From Ruminococcus sp. AM36-2AA (lineage in GTDB: Bacteria > Bacillota > Clostridia > Lachnospirales > Lachnospiraceae): a stretch of DNA of 64,000 bases. This document shows positions 24,722 to 33,489 of the stretch, one piece after another (the stretch's first letter is position 1; each line of letters opens with the position of its first letter). Where the stretch lies: assembly GCF_003461955.1 (NCBI RefSeq), contig NZ_QTYB01000004.1, positions 124,001-188,000 of the forward strand, given 5' to 3'. A model generated the notes under the pieces. It worked only from the letters and a program-made list of their open reading frames with translations, was not told the DNA's origin and ran no database searches. The translations under genes were made by a program, and so were the position numbers.

Positions 24722-26398
24722 TCAGTTGTCAGAAGCCGGCTTGCTTCCAAGAGTGACTTCTACGGTTTCTTCTTTATATTCTCCGTTATTTGCTCTTGCA
24801 ATTACCACTTCCACGGTTTCGCCTGATTCGTAATACTGAAGTTTATCCACCAGATCATTCTTGCCGCTTACCTTCTGCCCATCCAGTTTTACAACGATAT
24901 CACCTTTTTTGATCCCGGCTTTATCTGCCGCACCACCTGGTGTAACTTCTGTAAGAAATGCTCCTGCCGGCATATTGTACATCTGGATTGCCTCTGTTGT
25001 AAGGTCCGCAGCTTTGATTCCCATATAACCAACTTTTGAAGTGTCTTCTATTTTATCACGTGTTTCGCGGTTCATCAGCTCTTCCAGGATCGGTTCTGCT
25101 TTGGATATCGGAATTGCATATCCCATTCCCTCCACCTGACTGTCTGCGTATTTGGCCGCATTGATCCCGATCACTTCGCCTTTCATGTTCAGAAGCGCAC
25201 CACCACTGTTTCCGGGATTGATAGCCGCATCTGTCTGGATCAGTCCACTGGTATCACCATCCTCTGTGCTGATGGTACGGTTCAGGGCACTTACCCATCC
25301 GGAAGTGACTGACTGGCCATAACCCAGAGCATTACCAATCGCAACTACCTGCTCACCTACTACAAGATCGTCGGAACTTCCCATCTGTGCGATCTTGATC
25401 TCATTCATCGTCTCTTCCGGAATATCGGACTTCTCTACAGCAATTACTGCCAGATCGTTCTCTTCGTCTGTTCCCTTGATCTTGGCTGATACCGCATTAT
25501 TCACATCCACACTGCTATCTGAACTGTCTGTAATACTGTCGCCACTGGCCATCGCCTGTGTCTCTTCTTCCGCACCGACTACATCTCCGCCTGCAAAACA
25601 TACGGTAAGTGTTGTTGCGCCGGATACCACATGATTATTCGTTGCGATCAGAAGTTCACTGTCATTCTCACCTACAATGATTCCGGAACCGCTTCCCGCA
25701 CTCTGATACTGTCTTGTTCCATATCCGAAAAAGCTCGGGATCTCCTGTACACTGACAGAAGTGATCGCAACGATCGAGGACATCGTCGCCTGTGCAACTC
25801 CGGCTACTGTTCCGCTCTCTGCTACGATGCTTTTCACACTGGATTCTGTGGAACTGCCATCTGTGCTTTTTTCTGTACCGGTAACAGTTTCTGTTTTTCC
25901 GATCTGTGTACTGCTGCTGTTATTATCTCTGTATTTATCTGCCGCAATATTTACTCCCTGAAAAACAGCACCTGCCACCAGTCCAAAGATCACTGCCAGG
26001 GCAACGGCTGTTGCAGCCTTCTTTCCAAAGCCGCCGTTCCCGCCTCCATGAGCTGTCTTCGGTTTATGAGGTTTCTTCGGTGGAATACTTCCTCCCGCAT
26101 AATTTCCTGCCTGCGGCTGATGCACTTCATAATGTGCATATTTCGGTTTTTCCTGAAAACTGGTATTATTCTGAAAATTGCTGCTGTTTGTTCCATTTCC
26201 GTAACCGTTCTCCTGCATTCTCCGGCCTGCGGAATATGGATGAGCCATTGGTTTCTGTGCAATATCTATATTTTCAGTACTGTTATCTGCAGCACTGCCG
26301 GTATCTGTATTTCCAAAAGTATCCAGAGGTTTCTCTTCTGTTGGAACATTTTCGTTTACCTCTGGCAGATCTTCATCCCATCTGTTTTCTTCACTCAT
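24722..26398 (-). CDS. HtrA/DegP-like membrane-anchored serine protease
   Basis: 558 residues. A long, Asn/Gln-rich cytoplasmic N-terminus (1-125) leads to one membrane helix (about 128-148). The extracytoplasmic trypsin-like domain has His256 (ATNNHVVSG), Asp315 (ENDLAVIAV) and Ser398 (NPGNSGGALL). A PDZ domain covers about 455-550 (LTEVTPGGAADKAGIKKGD). It performs quality control of secreted and wall proteins. Oddity: an insert of about 40 residues, rich in Asp and Ser (SITDSSDSSVDVN), separates the His and Asp motifs. It is monocistronic with its own terminator. Confidence 0.93.
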   Translation of the reverse strand: MSEENRWDEDLPEVNENVPTEEKPLDTFGNTDTGSAADNSTENIDIAQKPMAHPYSAGRRMQENGYGNGTNSSNFQNNTSFQEKPKYAHYEVHQPQAGNYAGGSIPPKKPHKPKTAHGGGNGGFGKKAATAVALAVIFGLVAGAVFQGVNIAADKYRDNNSSSTQIGKTETVTGTEKSTDGSSTESSVKSIVAESGTVAGVAQATMSSIVAITSVSVQEIPSFFGYGTRQYQSAGSGSGIIVGENDSELLIATNNHVVSGATTLTVCFAGGDVVGAEEETQAMASGDSITDSSDSSVDVNNAVSAKIKGTDEENDLAVIAVEKSDIPEETMNEIKIAQMGSSDDLVVGEQVVAIGNALGYGQSVTSGWVSALNRTISTEDGDTSGLIQTDAAINPGNSGGALLNMKGEVIGINAAKYADSQVEGMGYAIPISKAEPILEELMNRETRDKIEDTSKVGYMGIKAADLTTEAIQMYNMPAGAFLTEVTPGGAADKAGIKKGDIVVKLDGQKVSGKNDLVDKLQYYESGETVEVVIARANNGEYKEETVEVTLGSKPASDN

Positions 26399-26523
26399 GA
26401 CCCTGGTGCTCCCTTCTCAAATTTTTCTTATGCCATCTGCTTTATAAAAAACAGTTTAACAGGCAATTGTGTTCAAACTGTGATATATCCTTTAAAAAAT
26501 CGTGACCCGCTGATTCTTCCTGA

Positions 26524-27453
26524 TCATTTCTGTTTTTTCCAGTATTCCGGACTCATAGTACAAAACAGGATCAGTCTTTCAGGAAGTTTCTGATATCTTT
26601 TTCCGAGGAAATATCCGGCATACTTGGAAGCACTCTGAAAAAACAGTCCGGGGATCATCCAGATATGTCCGGTTTTCAGAAGATAAGACAGGCTCTTTTT
26701 TACCAGGCGCACTCCCTCCCCCTCAGACGGAACTCCTTCAAAAACTTCCGGATGCTCTGCCTGGGAAACGCCAAGATCAAAATTTCTGTGAAACTGCTGG
26801 CTGCAGCTGTAATTATGAGAGTGATAAACCTTAGCCTCTGCTGCATAAGCAACCGCATAACCTTTTTTTACCATCCAGCCTGCATAGATCATATCTTCAT
26901 TAAAAATAGCATGTTCCGGAAATCCGCCGATCTCATTGTAGATCCTGTGATCGTATGCTGCACAGACATTTGAGCAAAAATATGTCTTGATTCCTCTGGT
27001 CTCTACATCTTTTTCTGTTTTAAGGCAGGACTGCTCCGGATAATTAAACGAACGGGTATATTTTTCAAGGAAACCGCAGTCATTTTTGGGAAGCTGTCGT
27101 GCATAGGCCGCTCCTGTCTTTTCATTCCCGGCAACAGCCTGAACAAGATTTCCAACCAGATTTCTGTCTGCCGGTAATGCGTCCTGAGTCATAAATATGA
27201 GGATCTCCGCATCCGAAAGCTCTGCTCCCCTTCTTCTTGTTGCACCATGATCAAATTCCTGTTTTGTAAGATGGTGGACTTCCACCAGCGGATACTTCTG
27301 TTCCCAGTTTTCTCTCCAGAATTTTTTCTCTGTATTCATAACTATGATCTTATTGACAGGATATTTCTGTGCGCTGAGGCGCTCCAGAAGTTTGTCAAAT
27401 TCTTCTCCCGGGTGATATGCCGGTATGATTACATCTGTTTTTACTGCATTCAT
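26524..27453 (-). CDS. Family 2 glycosyltransferase, rhamnosyltransferase-like
   Basis: 309 residues from ATG 27453 (AGGAGAG upstream). It begins VDVIIPAYHPGEEFD-like (TDVIIPAYHPGEEFDKLLER). It contains EFDHGATRRRGAE, a pattern of bacterial rhamnosyltransferases, then MTQDALPAD for the metal-binding Asp region and GGFPEHAIFNEDMIYA for acceptor binding. It adds a sugar, possibly rhamnose from dTDP-rhamnose, to a growing surface glycan in the cytoplasm. It is the last gene of the 33308-26524 glycan operon. Confidence 0.82.
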   Translation of the reverse strand: MNAVKTDVIIPAYHPGEEFDKLLERLSAQKYPVNKIIVMNTEKKFWRENWEQKYPLVEVHHLTKQEFDHGATRRRGAELSDAEILIFMTQDALPADRNLVGNLVQAVAGNEKTGAAYARQLPKNDCGFLEKYTRSFNYPEQSCLKTEKDVETRGIKTYFCSNVCAAYDHRIYNEIGGFPEHAIFNEDMIYAGWMVKKGYAVAYAAEAKVYHSHNYSCSQQFHRNFDLGVSQAEHPEVFEGVPSEGEGVRLVKKSLSYLLKTGHIWMIPGLFFQSASKYAGYFLGKRYQKLPERLILFCTMSPEYWKKQK

Positions 27454-27468
27454 AATTCTCTCCTGTCC

Positions 27469-27501
27469 AGAAAGGACCACCCTCACCGGATGGTCCCTTC
27501 T
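27469..27501 (-). promoter_or_regulatory. Intercistronic hairpin before the GT2 gene
   Basis: The arms AGAAGGGACCA and TGGTCCTTTCT (one mismatch, 11-nt loop) lie between the LCP stop and the ribosome site of the GT2 gene. No T run follows, so an mRNA-processing or attenuating role is more likely than termination. Confidence 0.5.
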
Positions 27502-27523
27502 GCTGGTTGATTATTTTAATTTT

Positions 27524-28957
27524 TTATTCTCCGTCTGAGAGATCGTCAGCTCCTGCGCCGCCATCTCCGCCGCCAGCATCTCCCCCAGCGTCATCTCCGC
27601 CGGATTCATCTCCGCCTCCAGACGTATCATCGCCAGTATCTCCTGCACCGGAATCGTCGTTTCCTGAATCGTCTCCGCCGCCGGAATAATCTGTATTCGA
27701 ATCGTCTCCACCACCGGAATAATCCGTATCATCGCTGGTGTCATTGCCGTAATCCGTGTAGTCTGTATTATCACTGTAATCCGTGTCATCGTAGCTGTAA
27801 TCGGCAGAAGTGTCTGTACTTCCCTCCCAGGTATACGAATTATCCGTTGTTGTATTCGGAGCGTCCGTTACCGCAGGCGCTGTATCCTGTACCTGTCCAC
27901 CGCCTACAATCGCAGCGATCTGCGCACTTTTGTTCAGTACATCCTGTGTCGGTGTATAATTTGTATTTCCGTACAGGAACTGATGCAGCTTCAGTACATT
28001 GGAATCCAGAGTTGTCGGTACAATGACACTGCCCTTAACTGTAGCAAATTTATAGTCCTGCGGGAATCCCGTTGTTTCATCAATGCAGTATCCGATCATT
28101 GCCGGGATCAGCTTCAGGATCTCTGTCTTGGAAACAGATGTCTTGACCATCGGGAAAACCTGATCCATGATATCAAAGATTGTGGAAAGGCCGGCTTTTT
28201 TTGCCTTGTCAACGATCATCTGGATAACTCTTCTCTGTCTCTCTGTACGTCCCATATCCAGGCTTGCCGTATAACGGATACGGCAGTAGGAAGTAGCCTG
28301 TACACCATTCAGATGATAGGTTCCGACAATCGCTTCCTGATCTTCCGGCTTCGGCTCCGGCAGCTCTACCGGTGTATAACTCTTGCCAGTCTCTTCCGCA
28401 GTTTCCACGCAGTAGTTGTTCATATGAACGATCTCCGCATAGGAAAGCGGGATATCCAGTCCTCCCAGACAGTCTACTACTGTTACCAGTGCGTCAAAAT
28501 CAATGGATACGTAATCTGTAATATTAAGATCCAGGTTTGTGTTCAGCATATTAACTGCCTGTGCCGGTCCTCCAAGGGCATATGCTGCATTGGCTTTGGA
28601 ATAGGTATCATCTTTCACATTGAGAAGTGTGTCTCGGTAAACAGATACCAGCTTGACTGCCTTCGTGTCGTTGTTGATACTTGCAATGATGATGGTATCA
28701 CTGTTCTCTGTGTTCAGCTTCTCATTCCTGCTTCTGTGGTCCAGTCCGAACAGTGCATATGTGGTATAACCCGTCATCTGCGGTGCCTGGTCATTGGTTA
28801 CGATATCCTGTTCCTGAAGATCTGTTTCCTGAATATCGATCTTGTCCAGCTTGGCTGAGATCTGACCGTAAACATATAAGCCTCCTATAAACAGGAGCAG
28901 TACGATAATTTCCAGGATAAACAGAACTTTTCTTCTTTTTTTCCGAGGTTTTGACAT
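27524..28957 (-). CDS. LytR-CpsA-Psr (LCP) family glycan ligase with acidic tail
   Basis: 477 residues. A basic N-terminus and membrane helix (about 10-32) lead to an LCP domain, about 80-300, with ALFGLDHRSR, KLVSVYRDTLL and FDALVTVVDCLGGLDI, which carry the Asp/Arg residues that bind polyprenyl pyrophosphate. LCP enzymes transfer lipid-linked polymers to peptidoglycan outside the membrane. The last about 95 residues are Asp/Ser/Gly repeats (TDYSGGGDDS twice), not part of the family. It lies 18 nt after the polyprenyl glycosylphosphotransferase, so it probably attaches this operon's glycan to the wall. Confidence 0.92.
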   Translation of the reverse strand: MSKPRKKRRKVLFILEIIVLLLFIGGLYVYGQISAKLDKIDIQETDLQEQDIVTNDQAPQMTGYTTYALFGLDHRSRNEKLNTENSDTIIIASINNDTKAVKLVSVYRDTLLNVKDDTYSKANAAYALGGPAQAVNMLNTNLDLNITDYVSIDFDALVTVVDCLGGLDIPLSYAEIVHMNNYCVETAEETGKSYTPVELPEPKPEDQEAIVGTYHLNGVQATSYCRIRYTASLDMGRTERQRRVIQMIVDKAKKAGLSTIFDIMDQVFPMVKTSVSKTEILKLIPAMIGYCIDETTGFPQDYKFATVKGSVIVPTTLDSNVLKLHQFLYGNTNYTPTQDVLNKSAQIAAIVGGGQVQDTAPAVTDAPNTTTDNSYTWEGSTDTSADYSYDDTDYSDNTDYTDYGNDTSDDTDYSGGGDDSNTDYSGGGDDSGNDDSGAGDTGDDTSGGGDESGGDDAGGDAGGGDGGAGADDLSDGE

Positions 28958-28975
28958 CTTTTCCTTTTCCCCTTT

Positions 28976-30379
28976 TTAGTATGCATTCTTGTTGATAAAG
29001 CCTTTAAATATGGTGAGGAACATGATCTTGATATCGAATCCTACTGACCAGTTTTCGATATAGTACAGATCACATTCGATCCTCTTCCTGATAGAAGTGT
29101 CTCCACGGTAACCATTTACCTGTGCCCATCCGGTAAGGCCCGGACGCACCTGATGTTTCACCATATACCGTGGTATTTCCTCACGAAACTTCTCTACAAA
29201 AAACGGTCTCTCCGGTCTCGGTCCCACAAGGCTCATCTCCCCTTTCAGGATATTGAAAAGCTGTGGAAGTTCATCCAGACTGGTATGACGCATGAATTTT
29301 CCGATTCCGGTGACACGTGGATCGTTTTTTACAGTCCATGCTTTCTTTTCTTCGGACTCCTTCTGGATCTCCATGGAACGGAATTTATACATCCGGAAAG
29401 TCTGATTATGAAGGCCAACACGTTCCTGTTTATAGATCAGCGGACCAGGAGAGGTCAGCTTGATCAGGATACACAGGATCAGCATCACCGGCGATGAAAC
29501 AATGATCGCGATCGAAGAACCGATCACATCCATCGTCCTCTTGATCATTGCATTAAACGTATTGCTCAGCGGCACATACCGGATATTGATCACCGGAAGT
29601 CCGAGAATGTCTTCTGTATACGGTTTGGTCGGAATAATATTATTATAATCCGGAATAAATTTCGTGTGTACTCCTGATTTCTCGCAGAGTGCAACAATCT
29701 CTTCCAGACGATAATACTCACTTAAGCCCAGGGTAATAGCTATCTCATCCAGTCGGCTGGATGGAAGGATGATCATCAGATTGGCAATACGCCCGATCAC
29801 CTTGACTCCTTTATAGGTAGTGCCTGCCGGCACATTGTCATCCAGTATGCCCCTGATCACATATCCCCATTGCGGATTCTGCAGGATCCTGTCCACATAT
29901 TCCTCAGCGGCACGGCTGTATCCAACCAGCAGCACCTGTTTCTGGTTCATTCCTTTCTTCCGCATGTCCCGGAGAATGTAAAACACAAACATGCGTACAA
30001 GCCATTCCAGGACAATATTGATAAAACAGAAGGAAACCAGTGTAAGACGGGAATAATCCAGTTCTTTAAAATTATAAAGTGCAAACATGATGATAAGGAG
30101 CCCTAACGCGTTTGCCTTCACGATTCCGGCAAGCACGAGACGACGCCCCTGCATTCGCATCGGTGTATAAAGATCAAATGCCTGATATAAAAGCACATAT
30201 CCAGGAATGATAAAGATCAGCATAAACATATATTCCTGAACGGTCTTGGACTGAACTGCGGAATGTTCAAATATTCCCTGGAAACGGATCAGCCACGCCA
30301 GCGCATAAGAGGCTGCGATCACAAATACATCGATCAGCATATGGAGACGACTGAAATTTTTCTGGTTATCTTTAATCAA
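28976..30379 (-). CDS. Polyprenyl glycosylphosphotransferase (initiating sugar transferase)
   Basis: 467 residues. The start is TTG at 30379 with GAGGTG seven bases upstream. The N-terminal part has four to five membrane helices and a nucleotide-binding-like segment. The C-terminal bacterial sugar transferase domain (about 270-467) has KRTMDVIGS, RVGLHNQTFRMYKFRSM, TSLDELPQLFNILKGEMSLVGPRPE-type motifs and RPGLTGWAQV. It loads the first sugar-1-phosphate on undecaprenyl phosphate, starting a surface polysaccharide. The neighbouring GTs and LCP protein fit this role. Confidence 0.94.
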   Translation of the reverse strand: MIKDNQKNFSRLHMLIDVFVIAASYALAWLIRFQGIFEHSAVQSKTVQEYMFMLIFIIPGYVLLYQAFDLYTPMRMQGRRLVLAGIVKANALGLLIIMFALYNFKELDYSRLTLVSFCFINIVLEWLVRMFVFYILRDMRKKGMNQKQVLLVGYSRAAEEYVDRILQNPQWGYVIRGILDDNVPAGTTYKGVKVIGRIANLMIILPSSRLDEIAITLGLSEYYRLEEIVALCEKSGVHTKFIPDYNNIIPTKPYTEDILGLPVINIRYVPLSNTFNAMIKRTMDVIGSSIAIIVSSPVMLILCILIKLTSPGPLIYKQERVGLHNQTFRMYKFRSMEIQKESEEKKAWTVKNDPRVTGIGKFMRHTSLDELPQLFNILKGEMSLVGPRPERPFFVEKFREEIPRYMVKHQVRPGLTGWAQVNGYRGDTSIRKRIECDLYYIENWSVGFDIKIMFLTIFKGFINKNAY

Positions 30380-30487
30380 TTTCCGTCACCTCATTTAAGT
30401 TCATTGCTTTTATCTTATAATAGATGCATCCCAAAAGCAACAAAATCTTCCCTCCGAAATATAAAATTTCTGTGAAAATATGGAGTT

Positions 30488-31444
30488 TTAACCGGCAAAT
30501 CGCCTAAAAATGTTGATCCAGAGCTCAACCTGCAGCTGGATATAACGTGGAAAATTCCTCATGGAAAACTTTACTTTCCTGTTCTTCCGGCTGATCTGGA
30601 AGCCATTTTTAATTCCTGCCAGATACTCCTTGCCAAAGCCTTTTGACGCAAAAAACAGGATTTTTGCCCCGAATCCGACAAGCAGAAATGGAAGGTTCAG
30701 AACGATCTGAAGGAACGGCATGTTCTTGTAAATAAGGTAAATATTATTTCTGGATGAATACCGGATCTTAAACTGATTATATCTGGAACCGCTTGTTCCG
30801 CTTCCCACATGATAAACTTTCGCCTTTGGAGCATACCAGTTCTGATACCCAAAGATCCGGGCGCGATAACCGATATCCAGATCCTCCAGATAGGCAAAAT
30901 GCTCTTCATCAAAATCTCCGATCCGGTCGATGATTTTTTTTCTGTAAATGGCAGCTCCCGCGCAGGCGGAAAAAATCTTCTGCTCTTTATCGTAATGGTT
31001 AATATCCTTATCTTTCCCTCTGGCAAACGCCCATCCCAGTGCACAGTAATAATTTCCCGCATCGTCCATCTTGTCATGGTCATGAAGCTGGATCATTTTT
31101 GCCTGGCAGGAAAAAGCTTTTTTATGTCTTCTGAGGGCCGCTACCATCTCTTCCAGAAAATCCGGTTCTGCTTCCGTGTCATTATTCAGAAGCAGTACAT
31201 ACGGAGAGCGTGCCGCATGAATTCCCTCATTCACAGCCCTGCTGAATCCATAGTTTTCCGGAAGCTGGATCATGTGGACCCACGGATATTCCGCAGAAAC
31301 AAAAGCACAGCTGCCGTCTGTGGACCCATTGTCCACCAGTATAACCTCAAAATTGCGGATGGTCTGTCTCTCAAGACTTGAAAGCACACCATCCAGATAT
31401 GCCATCCCGTTAAAATTCGGTATGACTACTGATACTTCCTGCAT
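30488..31444 (-). CDS. Family 2 glycosyltransferase
   Basis: 318 residues. VSVVIPNFNGMAYLDGVL, ILVDNGSTDGS and LLLNNDTEAEPDFLEEM carry the nucleotide-binding and DxD-like residues of GT2 enzymes. GDFDEEHFAYLEDLDIGYR is the acceptor region typical of rhamnosyl- and related transferases (WcaE/RfbF type). A C-terminal amphipathic or membrane-associated segment follows. It starts four bases after the stop of the upstream GT2, so the two are coupled. Donor sugar unknown. Confidence 0.87.
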   Translation of the reverse strand: MQEVSVVIPNFNGMAYLDGVLSSLERQTIRNFEVILVDNGSTDGSCAFVSAEYPWVHMIQLPENYGFSRAVNEGIHAARSPYVLLLNNDTEAEPDFLEEMVAALRRHKKAFSCQAKMIQLHDHDKMDDAGNYYCALGWAFARGKDKDINHYDKEQKIFSACAGAAIYRKKIIDRIGDFDEEHFAYLEDLDIGYRARIFGYQNWYAPKAKVYHVGSGTSGSRYNQFKIRYSSRNNIYLIYKNMPFLQIVLNLPFLLVGFGAKILFFASKGFGKEYLAGIKNGFQISRKNRKVKFSMRNFPRYIQLQVELWINIFRRFAG

Positions 31445-31448
31445 TGGT

Positions 31449-33308
31449 TCATCCCTTCTTCTTTCCCATTCCCGGAAGAGGCTTCAGGGAATAATTCCAT
31501 TTTGACAGAGAAAGATTTTTGTTATAGTACGGATCTCCGTTTTTGAGGATGTCTATCCAGTGAGAACGGATATATTCGATTTCCGACTGGAATCGACGGA
31601 CTTTTTCCTCACTGTCCTCCGCACCTCTTGATTTGGACTCATAATGATAAAGTTTCACGTACGGATCATAGACGATCAGATGGCCGTGGCTTCTCACTTT
31701 CAGGCAGAGATCTACATCATTAAATGCTACCGCGAGTTCTTCTGTAAAGCCACCGGCTTCCAGAAAAACATTTTTTTTCATCATCATGCAGGCAGCTGTC
31801 ACACAGCTCATATCCTGCAGAAGGGATGCTTTATGCAGATATCCTGTACGTTCTGCCGGCATATTTACAAACATATGTCCCGCAATGCCGCCCATTCCCA
31901 CCACACAGCCTGCATGCTGGATGGTATTGTCCGGATAGATCAGTTTAGCCCCGACAGCTCCTACTTCCTGTCGCTGGCAGACACCAAGCATCTCCGAAAG
32001 CCAGTCCGGATCGATCACTTTCACATCATTATTCAGGAAAAGCAGATAATCCCCCTTTGCATGGCGCACGCCAAAATTATTGATGGCAGAATAATTGAAT
32101 TCTTTTTTCCAGCGGAGCAGATGGATCCTCGGGTCTTCAGAAAGCTTCCGGTAGTAACGGAAGATCTCGTCGGAACTGCTGTTATTCTCCACGATAATGA
32201 TCTCATAATTCTTATAGACAGTTTTTTCAAAAATGGATTCCACGCAGGCCTGAAGGGTTTCTTTTTCTTCCCGGTTGGGGATGATAATGGACACCAGCGG
32301 TTCCCCCTGCACCGGATATTTCACACGGTAAAATCCGAAATCCGGGGTATGCTCCACAGTTCCCGGAGTTCCGGTTCGTTCAAGATTTCCCTCAATGGCA
32401 CGCTTTCCTGCCTCAAAAGCATACATCTTGCTTGCCGGGTTATCCGCTGTGGAGGATTTGTGGGTTCTCCAGTGGTAAAGGATCTCCGGTACATGGATGA
32501 CCTCACGTGCCTGTTCCACACAGCGGAAAATAAAATCATAGTCCTGCGCTCCGTCAAATTCTCTGCGGAAACCTCCGGCTTTCTGCACAACTGAACGTCT
32601 CACAACCAGAAAATGACAGATATAATTGTTGGATCTTAAAAGGTCCAGGTTAAAATCCGGTTTCAGATGTGGCTGAAAATGCTCGGACAGATCTGTTGTG
32701 ACCTTATCTTCATCGGTATAGATCACATCTGCCTCCGGATGTTCCTCCAGTGCAGCTGCGATCTCATACAGAGCATTGGGTGCAAGCAGATCATCATGAT
32801 CCAGAAGTGCGATAAAATCTCCTCTTGCCATGGCAAAGGCTGCATTGGTATTCTCAGCGATACCGAGATTTTCCTTCAGATCTTCATAGCGGATCCTTTT
32901 ATCCATCTCTGCATAGGATCTCAGTACAAGCTGCATATCCGGATCTTCCGGACTGCCATTTGCGAGACAGAGTTCCCAGTTCTGATATGTCTGGGCAAGC
33001 AGAGAATCAAGCATCTGTCTTAAGAACCTCTCCGGTGTCAGATATGCAGGCACTACAATACTGATCAGCGGGCCATCCGGAAATTTCCTCTTTCGCTGCT
33101 TCTCAAGAGTCTCTTCGGTTGGCCTGTATGCCTCATACCACGGTCCGTAGGGAACTTCTTCCGGCTCAAAGCGTTCATGAAGCCTGATCCAGAATTCTTT
33201 CAGTCCGTAATGCTTCAGGTATCTCAAGCCCTTTTGTACTGTATAGGGAGAAAGCTTCTTCACAAGCCTGTCCCATTGAATCTTTCCTGTGGAATCATCT
33301 TTACTCAT
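31449..33308 (-). CDS. Two-domain family 2 glycosyltransferase
   Basis: 619 residues. An N-terminal helical region (1-75) is followed by two GT2-like domains. The first starts ISIVVPAYLTPERFL with ALLDHDDLLAPNAL. The second starts VSIIIPNREEKETLQA with LLFLNNDVKVIDPDW and a FNDVDLCLKVR acceptor motif. This tandem arrangement is found in enzymes of rhamnose-rich wall polysaccharide synthesis. It is first in the operon 33308-26524 and is close in organisation to the 815-residue GT at 36360-38807. Confidence 0.87.
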   Translation of the reverse strand: MSKDDSTGKIQWDRLVKKLSPYTVQKGLRYLKHYGLKEFWIRLHERFEPEEVPYGPWYEAYRPTEETLEKQRKRKFPDGPLISIVVPAYLTPERFLRQMLDSLLAQTYQNWELCLANGSPEDPDMQLVLRSYAEMDKRIRYEDLKENLGIAENTNAAFAMARGDFIALLDHDDLLAPNALYEIAAALEEHPEADVIYTDEDKVTTDLSEHFQPHLKPDFNLDLLRSNNYICHFLVVRRSVVQKAGGFRREFDGAQDYDFIFRCVEQAREVIHVPEILYHWRTHKSSTADNPASKMYAFEAGKRAIEGNLERTGTPGTVEHTPDFGFYRVKYPVQGEPLVSIIIPNREEKETLQACVESIFEKTVYKNYEIIIVENNSSSDEIFRYYRKLSEDPRIHLLRWKKEFNYSAINNFGVRHAKGDYLLFLNNDVKVIDPDWLSEMLGVCQRQEVGAVGAKLIYPDNTIQHAGCVVGMGGIAGHMFVNMPAERTGYLHKASLLQDMSCVTAACMMMKKNVFLEAGGFTEELAVAFNDVDLCLKVRSHGHLIVYDPYVKLYHYESKSRGAEDSEEKVRRFQSEIEYIRSHWIDILKNGDPYYNKNLSLSKWNYSLKPLPGMGKKKG

Positions 33309-33342
33309 ATATTTTCTCCGTATTACTCAATTTGATAAACGT

Positions 33343-33371
33343 ATTTTAACATTACCGCATTTTTTTTGCAA
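33343..33371 (-). promoter_or_regulatory. Promoter of the 33308-26524 glycan operon
   Basis: The minus strand has -35 TTGCAA (33371-33366), a 17-bp spacer and -10 TAAAAT (33348-33343). The -35 is palindromic and is also usable by the divergent plus-strand promoter. Confidence 0.75.
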
Positions 33372-33395
33372 GGAAGAGAGAAAGTGTGTTATACT
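33366..33395 (+). promoter_or_regulatory. Promoter of the carboxypeptidase-like gene, sharing its -35 with the divergent promoter
   Basis: Plus strand -35 TTGCAA (33366-33371), an 18-bp spacer and -10 TATACT (33390-33395) with an extended TG element. An 88-nt leader follows that contains an imperfect hairpin at 33408-33434. Confidence 0.7.
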
Positions 33396-33489
33396 GTGCT
33401 TACGTGTTGCTGGTCACGGAGTGAACAGTAACATTTACGTATGTATTGCTTACATAAGAATTATTTTTTATACAGGAGTACCATATATT

